The notes beneath the pieces were generated by a model. The model was not told where the DNA came from, did no database searches, and was given only the letters and a program-made list of their open reading frames with translations. Of a stretch of 64,000 bases of DNA, positions 10,595-22,722 are shown one piece after another. Source of the stretch: Melastoma dodecandrum (lineage: Eukaryota > Streptophyta > Magnoliopsida > Myrtales > Melastomataceae). Location of the stretch: positions 3,534,001-3,598,000 of the forward strand of contig JARUPY010000471.1 in NCBI GenBank assembly GCA_029817715.1. The letters run 5' to 3'. Numbering within the stretch: position 1 is the stretch's first letter; every line of letters begins with the position of its first letter. A program made the position numbers and the translations under genes.

Positions 10595-13046
10595 ATGGCG
10601 AGCTTCAGAAGCTCCGCTTCCCTCCTCATCCTTCTCCTCTCCATCTCCATTGCCCTCTCCACCGTCCTCCCCCTCCCTGTCTCCGATGGCCTCGACTCCC
10701 CCACTCTCCCCCACCACCCTGGTTTCGTCTCCCCTTACTTGGTCCTCCGCGTCGGCTCCGCCTCTCCCTCGGCCACCTCATCCTCCGATACGTGCGAACA
10801 GACCTACGGTTTCATGCCCTGCGCCACCTCTTGGATCGGCAGCCTCTTCCTCATCCTTGTCTACGGCTACCTCATGTTCCAGGCCGCCACTTACCTCTCC
10901 AACGGGAGCGAGCTCCTGCTCGAGATTTTAGGCCCCGGGATCGTCGGGGGACTCTTCCTCCCCATCCTCGGGGCGTTGCCCGACGCCATGCTCATCCTAG
11001 GTTAGCTTCTGTTTCGTATTCTCCTCCACAACTCATCCCGATCATAACGCACATTTAGCGTTTTAGGATGGCGACGAAGCTTTTTCGGCAGATTTTATGT
11101 CATCCCGAGTCCTTCGGCCACCTTGTACGTTTGACGAGGGATGACGGCTACATCTTAATCATCCAACTGCTGGTTGGAGTCTCTTAGAAGTTGGATCGAG
11201 ACTCTTCTTTTTTATTGCTTTTGCTTTCCGTGGAATGGCCGGTAATCGATCCTTCGTGATGAGCGTGCTTCTTTTCTTCAGTGTCCGGACTCTCCGGCAG
11301 CAAAGAGACTGCACAAAGTCAAGTATCAGTCGGCATGGGATTGTTAGCTGGATCGACCGTCATGCTTCTTACAGTTATATGGGGCTCTTGCGTCGTCGTC
11401 GGAAAATGCGACATTCAGGACACGGTCGCATTGGATAAATCTGATACTAATGGATTCAGTTTGACAGGTTAGAGCTCCCCTCCCAGGCTTGTCTTCTCCG
11501 ACATATTCGAGAAAATGATCCCATTGAGGTAATCTTGCAGGTTCTGGAGTCAGCAATGACATATGGACGAGCTATGCTGCACGGATTATGGTCATTTCTG
11601 TAATTCCGTTCATCATCGTTCAAGTTCCTCAAGTTCTGAATTCAACCTCTGGGCGTCACCTGGCTGTCTTGATCGCTCTCATTGTTTCCTTGTTGCTACT
11701 CATTGCTTACTGTTTATATCAGGTGAAACGATCTGTCGTCTCTGTTCAGTTGTTGCTTCGTGCCAGACAGAGGTAGTAAATCTTCTTCATTCGGTGCATG
11801 TCGACACAGGTATTTCAACCATGGATCCAAACACGTCGACTTAACTATGTGGAACACAAGCATGTCTTGTTCGGCTTCCTGACACATGTAAGGAAGCGTG
11901 CCTTGGGAAAACTTCTCAATGACGATGGTGAAGTTAACAGAGATGTGTTAGAGAAGTATGATTCTTCCCTGAATCAAAAGCTCCCTTTTTCAACGACTGA
12001 CGAACCGGGTGATGCCTAACTACGAGTTTGGCTGTTACTTTATCAGGCTATTCACAATGCTGGATGAGAATGACGATGGATATTTAAGCCCTTCAGAGCT
12101 GAAAGCGTTGATTGTAGGCATGAGGTTAGAGGAATTGGAATTAGATGAGGACAAGGCGATCGATAAGATATTGACGGAATTTGACACATCGAATGATTAC
12201 CGCTTGGATTTGGACGAGTTTGTAAATGGAATCTCAAGATGGATTAGGAAGGCGATCAAGTCGGGTTCTGCTTCTGGGATGAAAATCCACGGTACAGCGA
12301 AGTTCCTCGATGACTTGCACAAGGTGAGTTCATCTTTTGGAGAACTTTCTTGCAATTTCATGCGAAGAGTGTTTAGGAGACGATCTTTTCTCATGCAGAA
12401 AACCAGGCAGGAGCACGCATTGGTGAAGTCGGGGGACGAAAGCGAAGGAGATGAAGAGAGCGTGGAGAATCGCACAACGAATTTGCTAAAAGCGATAATG
12501 CTGCTGGTGCTCGGGACATTTCTCGCTGCAATTTTCGCTGATCCACTTGTTGACGCAGTTGATGAATTCTCAAATGCAACTAGCATCCCCACTTTCTTCA
12601 TCTCATTCATCTTCCTGCCTCTGGCTACTAACGCCAGCGAGGCAGTTTCTGCAATCATCTTCGCCAGCCGTAAAAGACAGAAAACAGCCTCGCTCACTTT
12701 CTCTGAGGTGCGTGCAACCTTTCCCTTCCTATTACTAGGACAATGGCTCCGGCGTGAAGTTAATAACACTCGAGTTCCCGTTTCAATGGTTTCGTAGCTT
12801 TATGGAGCGGCGACCATGAACAACCTCCTCTGCCTAGCAGTCTTTTTGGCTCTTGTCTACATCAGAGGGCTGACGTGGGACTTCTCGTCGGAAGTGCTGG
12901 TAATACTCATCGTCTGTGTGGTGATGGGGGTCTTTGCGAGCTTCAGAACAACCTTCCCTCTGTGGACCGCGGGGATCGCATTTTCACTCTATCCATTCTC
13001 CCTCGCACTTGTTTACGTCCTCGACTACATTTTCGGCTGGTCATAG
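10595..13046 (+). CDS. NCL: NCL-type Na+/Ca2+ exchanger-like protein (copy B, canonical)
   Basis: Canonical member of the plant NCL family, membrane proteins linked to Ca2+ and Na+ homeostasis in Arabidopsis. Seven exons: 10595-11000, 11282-11467, 11541-11722, 11810-11955, 12047-12323, 12399-12707, 12798-13046, total 584 aa. Signal-like N-terminus, first membrane block with GALPDAMLILVSGL, VFQPWIQTRR linker, two canonical EF loops (D313-E324 and D353-E364), then the second membrane block with PLATNASEAVSAI and a C-terminal pair of helices ending YIFGWS. Exons 1, 3, 4 and 7 have exactly the same lengths as the matching exons of copy A (406, 182, 146 and 249 nt), which shows tandem duplication from one ancestor. 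All key motifs are intact, so this is probably the copy with the ancestral job. Confidence 0.93.
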
Positions 13047-15064
13047 CTTAGCATCTGATTCCAGTAGTCCTAAAAGTAGTTACGCGCTGTGCTTCGAAGG
13101 CCGCCCCTATCTATCTCATCGACATGCCGCGTCATGCCGTGCCTTGTGTTTGAATGAAAAGCTAGGAACACCGATGGATGCCGAAGCCTGCCAATGGCCA
13201 TGGCTCTATTTATCAATACAAAAACTAACAAGAGAGCATCATCATCAGCACTGCCATGATGACTTTGGTTTGAAGGGGGGCTCCATCGAATAAGCCAGGC
13301 AAGATCACATTATAATACCAGTAGAATACTGAATTTGACAGAGAAAGGAACTCATGTTTTTTTACCAGCAGAGTAGGCTTGCTCTTGCCCTCCCATCGTG
13401 TGTGACTGGGATCGAACATGTTTGACCCGAGATCCGTTACACTGACTCCGCGCATCACAATTGACATGGTAACTCGTGCTAAGCGGCACGGCAGTGATGA
13501 AGGCCGCCTCCGAGTCCATGTTAGGGATGGAACGGATGTTACTGAAGACTTGTTCGTTCGGCAGAAGAGCAGTGTATTTATTCTTGAGCATGAAACGAGG
13601 ACATGCCCGGTGATGACTGAGAGTTTGGATTGTGAGGAGTCCGTACTTGTTTATTCAAACTTATATGAGTGGATTTCATGCATGTCATTTTTCAGGAGTT
13701 TGAACTCCCACCCACCCATTAACCAAAGGCATCGTACTGGTCGCCTCTATCTCTTCCTATATATCCCAGAAAGATGACCTCCTCGTCGCTGCCCTCCCTT
13801 TCAACGGAGGCCTTGGATTTCCTATCCCTGCTACCACCAGAAATCTGCTGGTAATACCTCTTCCTTCTGCAACCTAGTCCGCTTAGCCACCGGCAACCTC
13901 CCTCGATCCATAGCTTCTACGAAAAATCAACGACAAAAAACTTCGAGGACAGAGCACCCGTGCTTTTGCTTCCATCCCATATTTGAGGACAGAGCACATA
14001 TTTGCTTCTACAAATATAACACGGCCACCAAAAACAGAACAGAGCCGCCACGATTCCAAGCTTCAAAACACATCCCATGTACACAAATAAAAAGGAAAGG
14101 ACTCTCCAAGAACATAATGGGGTTTTAGCTTTTTCTTTGTTTGTGTGAAAATGGGTATGGGGTGTGACCGTGACTATCCCTGGATGGAAGCCGACAAAGG
14201 AGACGACCCACAAACACACACAACATTAAATGGGAAGGGGGAGGGAGACGCCCATACCTAACATCTTGTGAATCAGCTTCGAGACAAAATGTCCAGAGCT
14301 GCAATGGAGACCATAATGAAAGCTTTTTCCCTATATCCTGAGCAATGATCCGTGAAGTGAATGGATTGCTGCTAGCCTCATTGTCAGTAATATATAAGCC
14401 CTCTAAACAAACTACCTTTTTTCAAAGAAAAAAGGGTTTATGAGTTTCTGAGCTCTAATCCATATGAAATCGCAGGACAGAACTGTTGGAAAGGGATCGA
14501 CCTCCTTTGAGGTTATTCTAAAGCCAAGTTATATAATATTGATGGCATTGTTGTTACTCCGAAAAACTATACGTGTTGTGTATATTGGGAAGAATGTCTA
14601 GACGTCGGCTCATGCTTTTAGTCACCTGAACTGAAGTTCTGGCTGTGTCCATTGATCAATACAACTGACTGATGAACAACATCTTTGCCAATCTTTATCT
14701 TCTAATTTGACCCATGATCTATTTACATGTGCCACTCAATGTCAATTAATGGATCAGGGGAATAGAGTGATGGATATGAGACTGATCAAGCCATTACTTT
14801 GCCGGTTTATGGCGTGGTCAATTTCTGCGAGATGGGCAGGGGTGGACTCAACCAACAGCTCTGATTGTGGATAGGACTTGGTCAGGATTATCGACCATAA
14901 CTTCATCAAGACAGATTGACTACTTTCATTTGAATAATTTGTCACGTGTTCTGCAATCAATATATCTTCTTAGTTATGTCATTCCTTTCTTGTGTTTGCT
15001 TGCTGCAAATATTCCAGTCCCTATCGTTTCAGGCACTCAATATGATCTGGATCCTTTGTTTTGA
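13047..15064. other. Intergenic region downstream of NCL copy B
   Basis: About 2 kb with no frame that I can assign to a family. It begins with the NCL copy B 3'UTR. Small open frames here have no recognisable motif and I treat them as chance. No RNA gene or transposon end was seen. Confidence 0.4.
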
Positions 15065-15628
15065 ACCCTTAAGAACAAATACTTCTTACGTCTTGCCCGA
15101 AGCATTCGGCCAGCACATCGAATCTTTACACAGAGAAGAAGTGAACAGAAGGCTTTGACGTGCTCTGTTCTTAGCTCACATTTTGCTCGTATGTTGTTGC
15201 CGGAGAATCTGTTCACGAAGGGCGAGCACTTCCTGAGACCAGGTGAGCTCGAAGACTTGCGCACAGATAAAGATAACAACATTCCCGTGGGTGTCGTCTC
15301 AATAAGGCCGAGGACATTGAAGTCAAAACGGTGGTTGATGGGCAAAAATAGGACGGCCAAGTTGAAGGAGAACGACAAGGTTAAACTGTGGTCATCCAGG
15401 TTCAACAACAGGAATCATAAATTCGTTGAAGATCACGATAGCGAACCTCGACTGCGCTGTGTAAGATACGAAGAGGGAGCAGTGGTCGTTGCAATTATTC
15501 ATGGCGCTACATCTATTTATTTTAAACATAAACTTATCGGCTACTGTCTATTCAGTTATAGGTTTCAAAATGGGCTCCAAGCGAAAGCCCATCTTGGTAA
15601 TGGGCTTACATTGGGCCCATTGGGCTAA
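15065..15628 (+). pseudogene. B3-domain-like fragment (DUF313/B3 type)
   Basis: One open frame resembles part of a plant B3 DNA-binding fold of the DUF313-like class: ALTCSVLSSHFARMLLPENL fits the start of the domain (pattern L-T-x-S-D-V then RLLLP), a pre-middle stretch ends in SKRW, and LKENDKVKLWSSRF fits the characteristic end (LKEGDVVELWSFR). The middle is shorter than expected, as if the strand after the tryptophan had been lost. No in-frame ATG lies upstream of the domain in a sensible context; the frame is closed by TGA at 15062-15064. I read it as a truncated remnant, although an exon of an unannotated gene is possible. The similarity is from memory of the family pattern. Confidence 0.4.
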
Positions 15629-15841
15629 CTAGTTGCGTTGCAGCGGGTGGGGGGGTTGAGGTGGAAGATGCGCTTCCGTTCGGATGCGATGTCAGGGATC
15701 ATCATCAGATCAGAGGGACGTCGTAGCTGGCGAGTGATGTCCGCAGCCCACCACTTCGCCCTCCCCCCACTTGATACTTATCGCTGCCGATGCTACAAAG
15801 ATGGCGATCCCTGTGCTCTCTCTGTTGATCTTGCCTGAGCC

Positions 15842-16985
15842 ATGGGGCCTCCGGGAGGCTGCTTCTGGTCTATCTTTAATCTTAAGAAGCCCAAACCAGG
15901 GAAGGTAACCGCGATCTGTTGTTGCATTGTCAGCGAAGGAGGTGTTGAAGTTGCTTCTGACTGGTGCTTCTTTTTTTGCTGGAGAAAAGGAGGACTGTTC
16001 TTCCGGGTGTAGGATTGACGGCGGGGATAAGCATGTTTTAAGAACTTCTGGCGGGGAGCGGATCGAGGATGTTGCCGCTGTTAGGATACAGGCTGCCGTC
16101 AGAGCTTTTCTGGTATTTGTATCGTGTCATATTTCTGTTCTAATGGGGAAAATTGAGTTCTCTTTGTTGTATCGTCATTCTGATGCACGATGACGAGCAG
16201 TGTGTGGTACTTGTTTGCGGGCTTCGAATTCGACAGGCGAAGAAGAGGTCGCGACACGTGAAATGTGCGGAGAAATTCCATGGCTTGACCAGAGGTCCAT
16301 CCGTGAGAGAGCAAGCCACGTCCACCTTGTGTTATTTGCATGAATGGAGCAGAATCCAATCAGAGATCAGGGCTCGCCGGGTACACATGGTCACGGAAGC
16401 ACGACTGAAGCAAAAGAAGCTGGAGAACCAGCTAAAGTTTGAAGCCAAACTCCATAAGCTAGAGGTGATGTTTGCTTTGTGGAGTCTGTGGATTGTGTGA
16501 TTTCTCTCTAGTGTTGATGTTCGCGTTCAGAAGAACCCGTTGGAGTTTTGTCTCTGCAGGTTGAATGGTGCGGTGGCCCTGGAACTCTGGAGGAAATCCT
16601 GGCAAAGCTATACCAGAGAGAAGAAGCAGCATCAAAACGCGAGCGAGCTCTGGCTTATGCGTTCGCTCACCAGGTACGAAAGCCACTAATCCTATGCATT
16701 TCCCTCTCGCTTTATTTGTTCCCGTCTTTCTATCTCGTCCAGGACTGACGCAGACAAATCTTGCAGTGGAGAGCTGACTCTGGCAACTATCTTGGCCGGA
16801 CTTCATATTACCTTGACAAAGACTTGGGGTGGAGCTGGATGGAACGTTGGTTGGCTGTGCGGCCATGGGAAGTTCGAGTACAGCCGGATCGAAAAGGACC
16901 GGTGATGAAACAACAAAACAGACCAGCCAAATCTCATGAAAACATCATACCGAACAGATCAGTGCCTCCTGTCAGGGATACTTAA
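15842..16985 (+). CDS. IQ67-domain (IQD) calmodulin-binding protein, short form
   Basis: Plant-specific calmodulin-binding scaffold family linked to microtubules and the plasma membrane. Exons: 15842-15904 (uncertain), 15939-16112, 16237-16464, 16560-16673, 16767-16985, total 265 aa. An IQ motif starts AAVRIQAAVRAFL and is split by an intron, as in all IQDs. The family block VEWCGGPGTLEEILAKLYQR followed by KRERALAYAFAHQWRA is intact, then WSWMERWLAVRPWE, a typical conserved IQD segment. The second part of the IQ67 region (LHEWSRIQSEIRARR) replaces the common LQALVRVQARVRARR pattern. The protein is short for the family. The first intron as drawn is only 34 bp, too short for a normal plant intron, so the true 5' exon or start may differ. 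Confidence 0.8.
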
Positions 16986-18773
16986 TGCAGCAATTCGTGA
17001 TCTGGATGGGAGCAGTCTCTATCCCCTTGTGTTGTCATGCCACAAGTGAAAGTGGGGTCTTAGCCTTATTGCCAAAAAAATGCAGAAGAACAATTAGGAT
17101 AAAATCGGCAGTCCGAGCTTGTGTTTGTCCATACACTGTTTAAACTATGTTCTAAGATCTCCGACCGGGGTCTTCATCCTACTACCAATGTCATATCAGA
17201 TAAGAAACGAAACACATCATGGCTTAGTTTCTACAATCAGTGTCCAGATTTCTCATACACAACATCTCAAAATCACGCAAAGAAGATGAATAGGTCCAGC
17301 GCGAAGATCAACCAGTCCGTCTTCTGCAGTTGCTGGATAAAGAAAGATAAGCTTTGTATATCATCATCATCATCATCAGGCCTGGTTGCCAAATTTCCTA
17401 ACCTCCAGGATTGGATCCCAGTTATTGCATTGATAATGATATTTTAAAACACAACAGAGTTACAGAAACATAACTCCTAATCTAATTCCCAACAACTGTA
17501 AAGTGTAGAGGGTGTGGTATTGCTGTGGTTCAAACACAAACAGCAGCAGTTAAAAGACTTTTGGATGAACAGTGGCAAGGGATGCTTTAAATGCCTCTTA
17601 AGAAATCCCCAAGAGAAAGGAAGACATCCAGATTTTTCTTATGATCAGTCTCCATTGTGTTTCTTCCCTTTTTAATTATGAGGAGGAGGGAGGGGACCAT
17701 TTTTAACACAGATGGGACAAGTACTACACTTGACAGCCAAAAGCCATGTCTGCATCCCTCACTCCCTTCCACTTCCACAGCTGTTGTTTCTTGTATAAAT
17801 CCTGTTCCCTCTGAAAAACGTCACAACCCACCTTCAAAATAAATAAATAAACAAACCACAGTCATTCATCATTGGATGGGGCAAGGCATAGAATTTAAGG
17901 AGGCCCCGGGGGGCTCCCAACCCCCTCTGTTATTAATAGGATCATGTCTGAGGGACCCCCCCATGAATGCTAGTTGCTGGCAATTGGAGGAGGGTGTTAT
18001 CAAGTGTTCCCTTGTTTACAATCTTTAGGTGAAGCGGGAATCTTACTGTTCTATTTTGATTTGCCATCCATCCTGGGTCTGAATCTGAATCTGATCGAGG
18101 CAGTGGTTCTTTTGTCTGTGCTGCTGCTGCTGCTGTTATCCATTGTTGGGTGATGGAAAATGACCCGAGTCCCCCTGGACACCCTTCCTCGAGTGAACTG
18201 TGTGCTTCATATCCGAATTCAATGGTGTAGACTTGCTATATTTGCCCCCCTCTCTGGATTTGAGATATGTTTCTTTCTTTTTGTCAACTGTTGTCCAAAT
18301 AAGTTCCAAAGCATTAGAAGACCCCCGGGATGAGAGCTCCAGTTCCAATTAAAAAAAACCACGTTCTTACAGAGACCAATGTCAAAGGGACATTTTACAA
18401 CCCCAAAAATAGAAAGAAAACAAACACCTGAAAACAAAAGCCAGCTCAAGCAAAACCACCAGGGATGAGAAACTCCTTCCTTAAACCTTGTTTTTCCTGG
18501 AATTCCTTCCACTCTGGTGTTTTCGATTCGATAATACTACTAACGCCATTGAATAACAAGCAACCCGAATCTCTCCTCTCTTCATTGGATCCCAAATCTG
18601 CTCCTAAATCTTCTTCACTTTCTGCATTGATTCCACAACAGGAAGGATTTCACACTTTAAAGTTGACAGAGTTAGCGATGCAAGCATCGACAAAGGCTCC
18701 TCACAGCTACACAATATGATACATACCTGAGGACAACAATGAAGAGAGGGTCGAGATCTTTTCCCGTCATTAC
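16986..18773. other. Convergent intergenic region, IQD 3' end and TCP 3' end
   Basis: About 1.8 kb between the stops of the IQD gene (+) and the TCP gene (-). A short (ATC)n run is at about 17361-17378 and a (CTG)n run at 18120-18135. No gene or RNA is supported. Confidence 0.45.
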
Positions 18774-20114
18774 TCAATGGTGTGAGTGAGAATCGGAGGA
18801 TGCAGATGACGGTCTATCGAGAATGCCGTCGTGCGTTTCCTCCTCTTGGCCTCGGATCTGTGCTGTGATATCGCTATAGCCTGAATAACTACCCATTGCG
18901 AAACTGATACCTGGCATCACCTGATGATCGTTGGTCGTGATGGCTGTCATTGGGTCCATCCAAGCACGAACCGAGGCCATGTTACTGGACTGAAGGGGTC
19001 CCCTCTGTTGAAAAGAATGGCCTTGTTGGCCAAAGATTGTCGGCATAGAAGCAACGGTTGAGCCGCTGAACGTTAGGCAGCCACTGCCACTAGGGGCAGT
19101 GGTGCTTATCCCCATATCGCCACCAGAAGAATTCCACTGCAAAAATCTTTGGTGGTCTGACAACCAGATGGAAGTAGCAGAAGATGAGGACGATGAGCCA
19201 TCAAACCCTAGCTGATTATGATGATGATGGCGAAGAGGTGTTCCGGTGAAAACAACCTGGCGGTGACCCTGTTCATGGGTCTGAGTGCGATGAGGCCGTA
19301 GCAGCACGGGTTGCTCCTGGAACGACTGAAGAGACAAGTGGAGGTCTTGACTCTGGCTGTTCGTCCTGGTGATCAGATCGGCCGAATATCCATGGAGCTG
19401 CATGGAAGATGATGACGAATGATCCGCCGAAACACCGACTGGAAAGAAAGACTTTATGGTGTCGGCAATGGTGTCTGAATCCAAGGAAGATGGCAGGAAG
19501 CTCGAATTGGGCGTGTCATCATTACTCTGCTTCTCAATCTCATCCAATTGCCTATGCTGATGTGACAGGCTACCAAGGCCGCTACTTTCATCGGGATCCA
19601 GGGCAGGAGCAGTCTGGCAGAAATCAATCATAGTCTCCCGGTCAGCTGCGGCAGAAGCATTAGGGGCAGTCGGAGCGGACGAGGCAACTGTGGCGGCAGT
19701 GGGTTTCCACACGGGGAGCTGGGCGAGCTCGTCGATGGCCGCTTTTGCATTCTTGATGAGCCAGTCGACGGCCTTGCTAGGCCGGTCATACCCGAGGCGG
19801 TCCTGCACATCATAGAACTGTATGGCGGTGGGGGCTGAGAGCCGGACGCGGCGGTCCCTCGGCCCCTTGGCGGTGCAAACCTTGCTGTGGCGGTCCTTCC
19901 TCCCGGTAGACCGAACAATGTGACCTCCCTGCACCTGAATAATCTCTCCCCCAGCTCCTCCTCCGCCCCTCCTCCCAAGCCTCGAGGAAGTGGTGGCAGC
20001 TCCTGCTTTCCTACCATACTGCATCGCAGCAGTTCCCAGGGCGGCACGCGAGATCAAAGACCGCTTCTTTGGAGGAGGGGGCAAACGGGTTTGCGGGTCA
20101 GGCTGTGAATCCAA
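18774..20114 (-). CDS. TCP4-like: TCP transcription factor, class II CIN type (TCP4-like)
   Basis: Transcription factor of the CIN clade that limits cell proliferation in leaf and petal margins. Intronless, 446 aa. The TCP basic helix-loop-helix-like domain runs from about residue 73 to 131: [20 protein letters not shown] (basic), then [20 protein letters not shown] and [16 protein letters not shown] (helices). The block [16 protein letters not shown] directly before it is typical of TCP3/TCP4/TCP10. The remainder is rich in Ser, Gln and His, as in the clade. The transcript carries a miR319 target site encoding [10 protein letters not shown] (separate entry), which places it in the miR319-regulated subset. 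I cannot tell TCP4 from TCP3 or TCP10 by eye. Confidence 0.93.
   Translation of the reverse strand: MDSQPDPQTRLPPPPKKRSLISRAALGTAAMQYGRKAGAATTSSRLGRRGGGGAGGEIIQVQGGHIVRSTGRKDRHSKVCTAKGPRDRRVRLSAPTAIQFYDVQDRLGYDRPSKAVDWLIKNAKAAIDELAQLPVWKPTAATVASSAPTAPNASAAADRETMIDFCQTAPALDPDESSGLGSLSHQHRQLDEIEKQSNDDTPNSSFLPSSLDSDTIADTIKSFFPVGVSADHSSSSSMQLHGYSADLITRTNSQSQDLHLSLQSFQEQPVLLRPHRTQTHEQGHRQVVFTGTPLRHHHHNQLGFDGSSSSSSATSIWLSDHQRFLQWNSSGGDMGISTTAPSGSGCLTFSGSTVASMPTIFGQQGHSFQQRGPLQSSNMASVRAWMDPMTAITTNDHQVMPGISFAMGSYSGYSDITAQIRGQEEETHDGILDRPSSASSDSHSHH
18985..19006 (-). promoter_or_regulatory. miR319 target site in TCP mRNA
   Basis: On the minus (coding) strand the 22 bases begin AGAGGGGACCCC and end TTCAGTCCAG; the plus strand begins CTGGACTGAAGGGG, which matches the 5' part of miR319 (TTGGACTGAAGGG). 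It lies within the open frame and encodes RGPLQSS, the position and peptide expected for miR319-cleaved CIN TCP genes. Cleavage by miR319 is established for this clade; here it is predicted from sequence. Confidence 0.9.
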
Positions 20115-22088
20115 CCTGCCGTAGAAGAAGAGGTCCTGCTCCTGCTGGTGGGGGGAGTTATCCTGGTGGGCAAGCAGATACAGGGGATGGGCATTTAGGG
20201 TTTGGAGGAGGTGGTCAGGGGGTCCTCCTCGGGGCTCAGCAGCAGCACCGCCGCAACGGGGGACATTGTCGTGGAGGTCTACATGCTTGGGGGAAGGGAT
20301 AGAAGGGTCAAGGGGAAGGCTGAAGTGGTGATGATTCCTTGGAGGATCCAGAGTAAGTCCCTTGGCTTGGCTTTCCTTCTTCAGTACAAAGTAGCTGTGT
20401 TTGTCATCTCCCTCTCCACTGCCGGCGCATGCAATTCAGGGAAGCACCGCTGGTTCAGCCCAAGTCGTTTACAGAGGACAACCCCCCGCATCCATCCATC
20501 TCTTCCACTTCCATAAGCATAAGCCCCCACTCCCACTCCCACTCCCACTCCCTCTCCCTCCAAAAGGAGAACAAACAAACTCTAACCCATTCTCTTCTTC
20601 CCCAACTCCCCACTTGTTCTTCTCTCTCTCACTCTGTCTTCTTCCTCCCTCCACTTGAAAAGAAAGAAGAAAGCACTTCACTTCTTCTTATCTCTTTTTC
20701 GGGGGGCTTAGTTTTGGGTTTGTGTTGTGTTGTCTTCTTCTTCCTTCGTAGGTTGTAGTAAAACACAGCTTTTGATGACTTCCCTCTCCTTTTTGCCCTT
20801 TTCCTTTTTTTTTTAATAATATAATTCAACTCTCTCCTTCTTCTTTTTATTAATACAAAAATCAAGGGGAAAACCCAAAGTCGTTTCTTTTGTTTACTGT
20901 TTCATCCATCCCTAACACTCCACTGTTCTGTTCAGTAATGAGATTTTCCTTTTCATCAGAGGGAGTGTTTTTGTTGTCAAAATTAGTCCCACCCTTTGCC
21001 CACAGAAAAAGGGATTTGTACTTTTTAGCTGCGATTAGGAATAACTTATCCAACTACGATAATAATATTAATAGATGGGGAAGTAAAGTACCATGATCTT
21101 CATTCCCCTTGCCTCAGGAATGCCTTGTTCCTATGGAGGAGGAGGAGGTAGAGGAGGGAGGCCTCTGTAAATAAAACAGAGACATTCGGATGGATTGGAT
21201 GGATGGATGGATTGGTGGTGGGGGTAGATCCCCAAAACAAAAATACCAAAAAAAGAAAACTATTCAAAACATTGGTAAAGAGCTTGAATTCGAGGTTTTG
21301 AGTTTAAAATATATCGTACATGTCTTCTTCTCGAATTGAGTCCGAGTTAATTAATCAAAAATAAAAGAAAAAGAAAATCACCGGAAACAACCTCCTCATC
21401 GTCGATGTCACAAGGGGGACCCATCTCTTTCACTTTCTTGTGGAATAGGGGTGGACTCCCAATTCCTACAAAGCAATCACAGATCCAAAAGTCTCAACCC
21501 CCATCATTTCGCTTCGCTCGAAAAAGAACACATCATCTCAACTGGGAGGGTCCCACAGCTTTTTATGATCAAACAAACATGCACATTTTTCATTCATTTA
21601 AAAAAAAAGAGGGTTATAATTTTGCATGCCAAACAATGTCCTTCATCATCATCTTTCTATCTGTATATGGGATGGGGGGATGCTCTCTGCTCAGTTTGGT
21701 GGGATAACAGAGAGAGAGAGAAGCAGAGTTACTGATATTTTGCTGTGGTAAGTATTAAATAAAGTGATGTGTTTTGTTGGTAAAAAGGGCCTCTTCTTCA
21801 CATCTTGGGGATGCATGCAGCATGCAATCCTCAGCTCCATAATGAAAAAGCCCCTCAGTCAGTCTTAGTCCCTCCCCCTCGATTCTCACTAGAAGAGGAC
21901 AATGCGTGGGGCTCGAAAGAACAGGGCATTAGATTTCTTTTTGGGAAAATTTTATGATGATCTTTTCAAGGATTCAGGGGAGACAACAAAATAACTTTTT
22001 ATTCGATGAAGGAATCTTACTGTTGACTGTGAGGAGCGGGGTGAAAACATTAACACCTGCTCTTGTTTAGTATCCATCTTCGTCCTCT

Positions 22089-22105
22089 ACGTCACGTGTC
22101 ACGTA
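22089..22105. promoter_or_regulatory. ACGT-core cluster with G-box
   Basis: Three ACGT-type sites in 17 bases: ACGT at 22089-22092, CACGTG (G-box) at 22093-22098 and CACGTA at 22100-22105. Dense ACGT cores of this kind bind bZIP and bHLH factors and form ABA- or light-response units. About 630 bp upstream of the GTE start. Function is inference. Confidence 0.5.
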
Positions 22106-22176
22106 ATCGATCCGAGTACCAAGTCACGCGTCGCGTGCGGTCTTGACTTGGACACGCGATCCTTACCTTGTTTGAA

Positions 22177-22183
22177 TATATAA
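22177..22183 (+). promoter_or_regulatory. TATA-box candidate for GTE
   Basis: TATATAA within GAATATATAAGC, about 540 bp before the GTE ATG, followed by GC-richer leader-like sequence. A 5'UTR of that length is possible. No transcript start is known. Confidence 0.35.
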
Positions 22184-22395
22184 GCACCCAACATCATGGG
22201 CCTCCATATGACCCCCTTAATTCTTCATCCTGGGCTTTTACCATCCCATTGGCCCAACTATCACCATTGGGCTTTTCTTTCTTTACCATTCCTTACTGTT
22301 AAGACAGAGAGGGGGTGGAGGGGGACCTCGTCGTATTCGGACAGTGAGTGGATTTAGCCTAACTTAATCGCCAGGCCAAAAAAATCCCCCCCTTT

Positions 22396-22405
22396 TTTAG
22401 GGTTT
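22396..22405 (+). promoter_or_regulatory. Telo-box
   Basis: TTTAGGGTTT, a perfect telo-box (AAACCCTAAA on the other strand), about 320 bp before the GTE ATG. Telo-boxes are common in 5' regions of plant genes for growth and chromatin functions. Confidence 0.45.
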
Positions 22406-22722
22406 CCTTTGTCTCCTCCGTCTTCTTCCCCTCCCACCACCCCCACTCGAAACAAGTTTCAAATTAATCAATCCCCTTCTCCCGTACAGTCAGTCCCCTT
22501 AATTGCTGTAGCCCCATTCCCTCTCCGTGGTTCCCGCCATTGATCGATTGGCCTCCGGCTTGAAGTCGCTCGGGAAGTTTCTCGTGTTGGGTTCGGTGCA
22601 AGTTCCCAGCTTGTGCTGCTGATCAGGGCATTGTCGGTAGGTTTTCTTTTTGTAGTGGGGAAAGCTGAAGGATTTGATCTCTTACAACTCCTTCCTCGGG
22701 CGAGGCGGCCTACGGTGTGTTG

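Larger units (their letters stand above)
20115..22722. promoter_or_regulatory. Divergent promoter region, TCP (-) and GTE (+)
   Basis: 2.6 kb between two divergent start codons. Near TCP the region is CT-rich with CACTCC-type repeats (about 20525-20565), probably 5' leader. Candidate sites for the GTE gene are given separately. Short AT-rich and GGAT repeats (about 21187-21215) and a (GA)n run (21711-21722) also occur. No gene seen between. Confidence 0.5.

Noticed and set aside
13418..13777. 119-codon open frame on the plus strand after NCL copy B
   Set aside because: No family motif and no splice context; it overlaps antisense frames of equal quality. Taken as chance.
18465..18719. Open frame of 84 codons near the TCP 3' end
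   Set aside because: Chance frame in the 3' flank of TCP; no motif.
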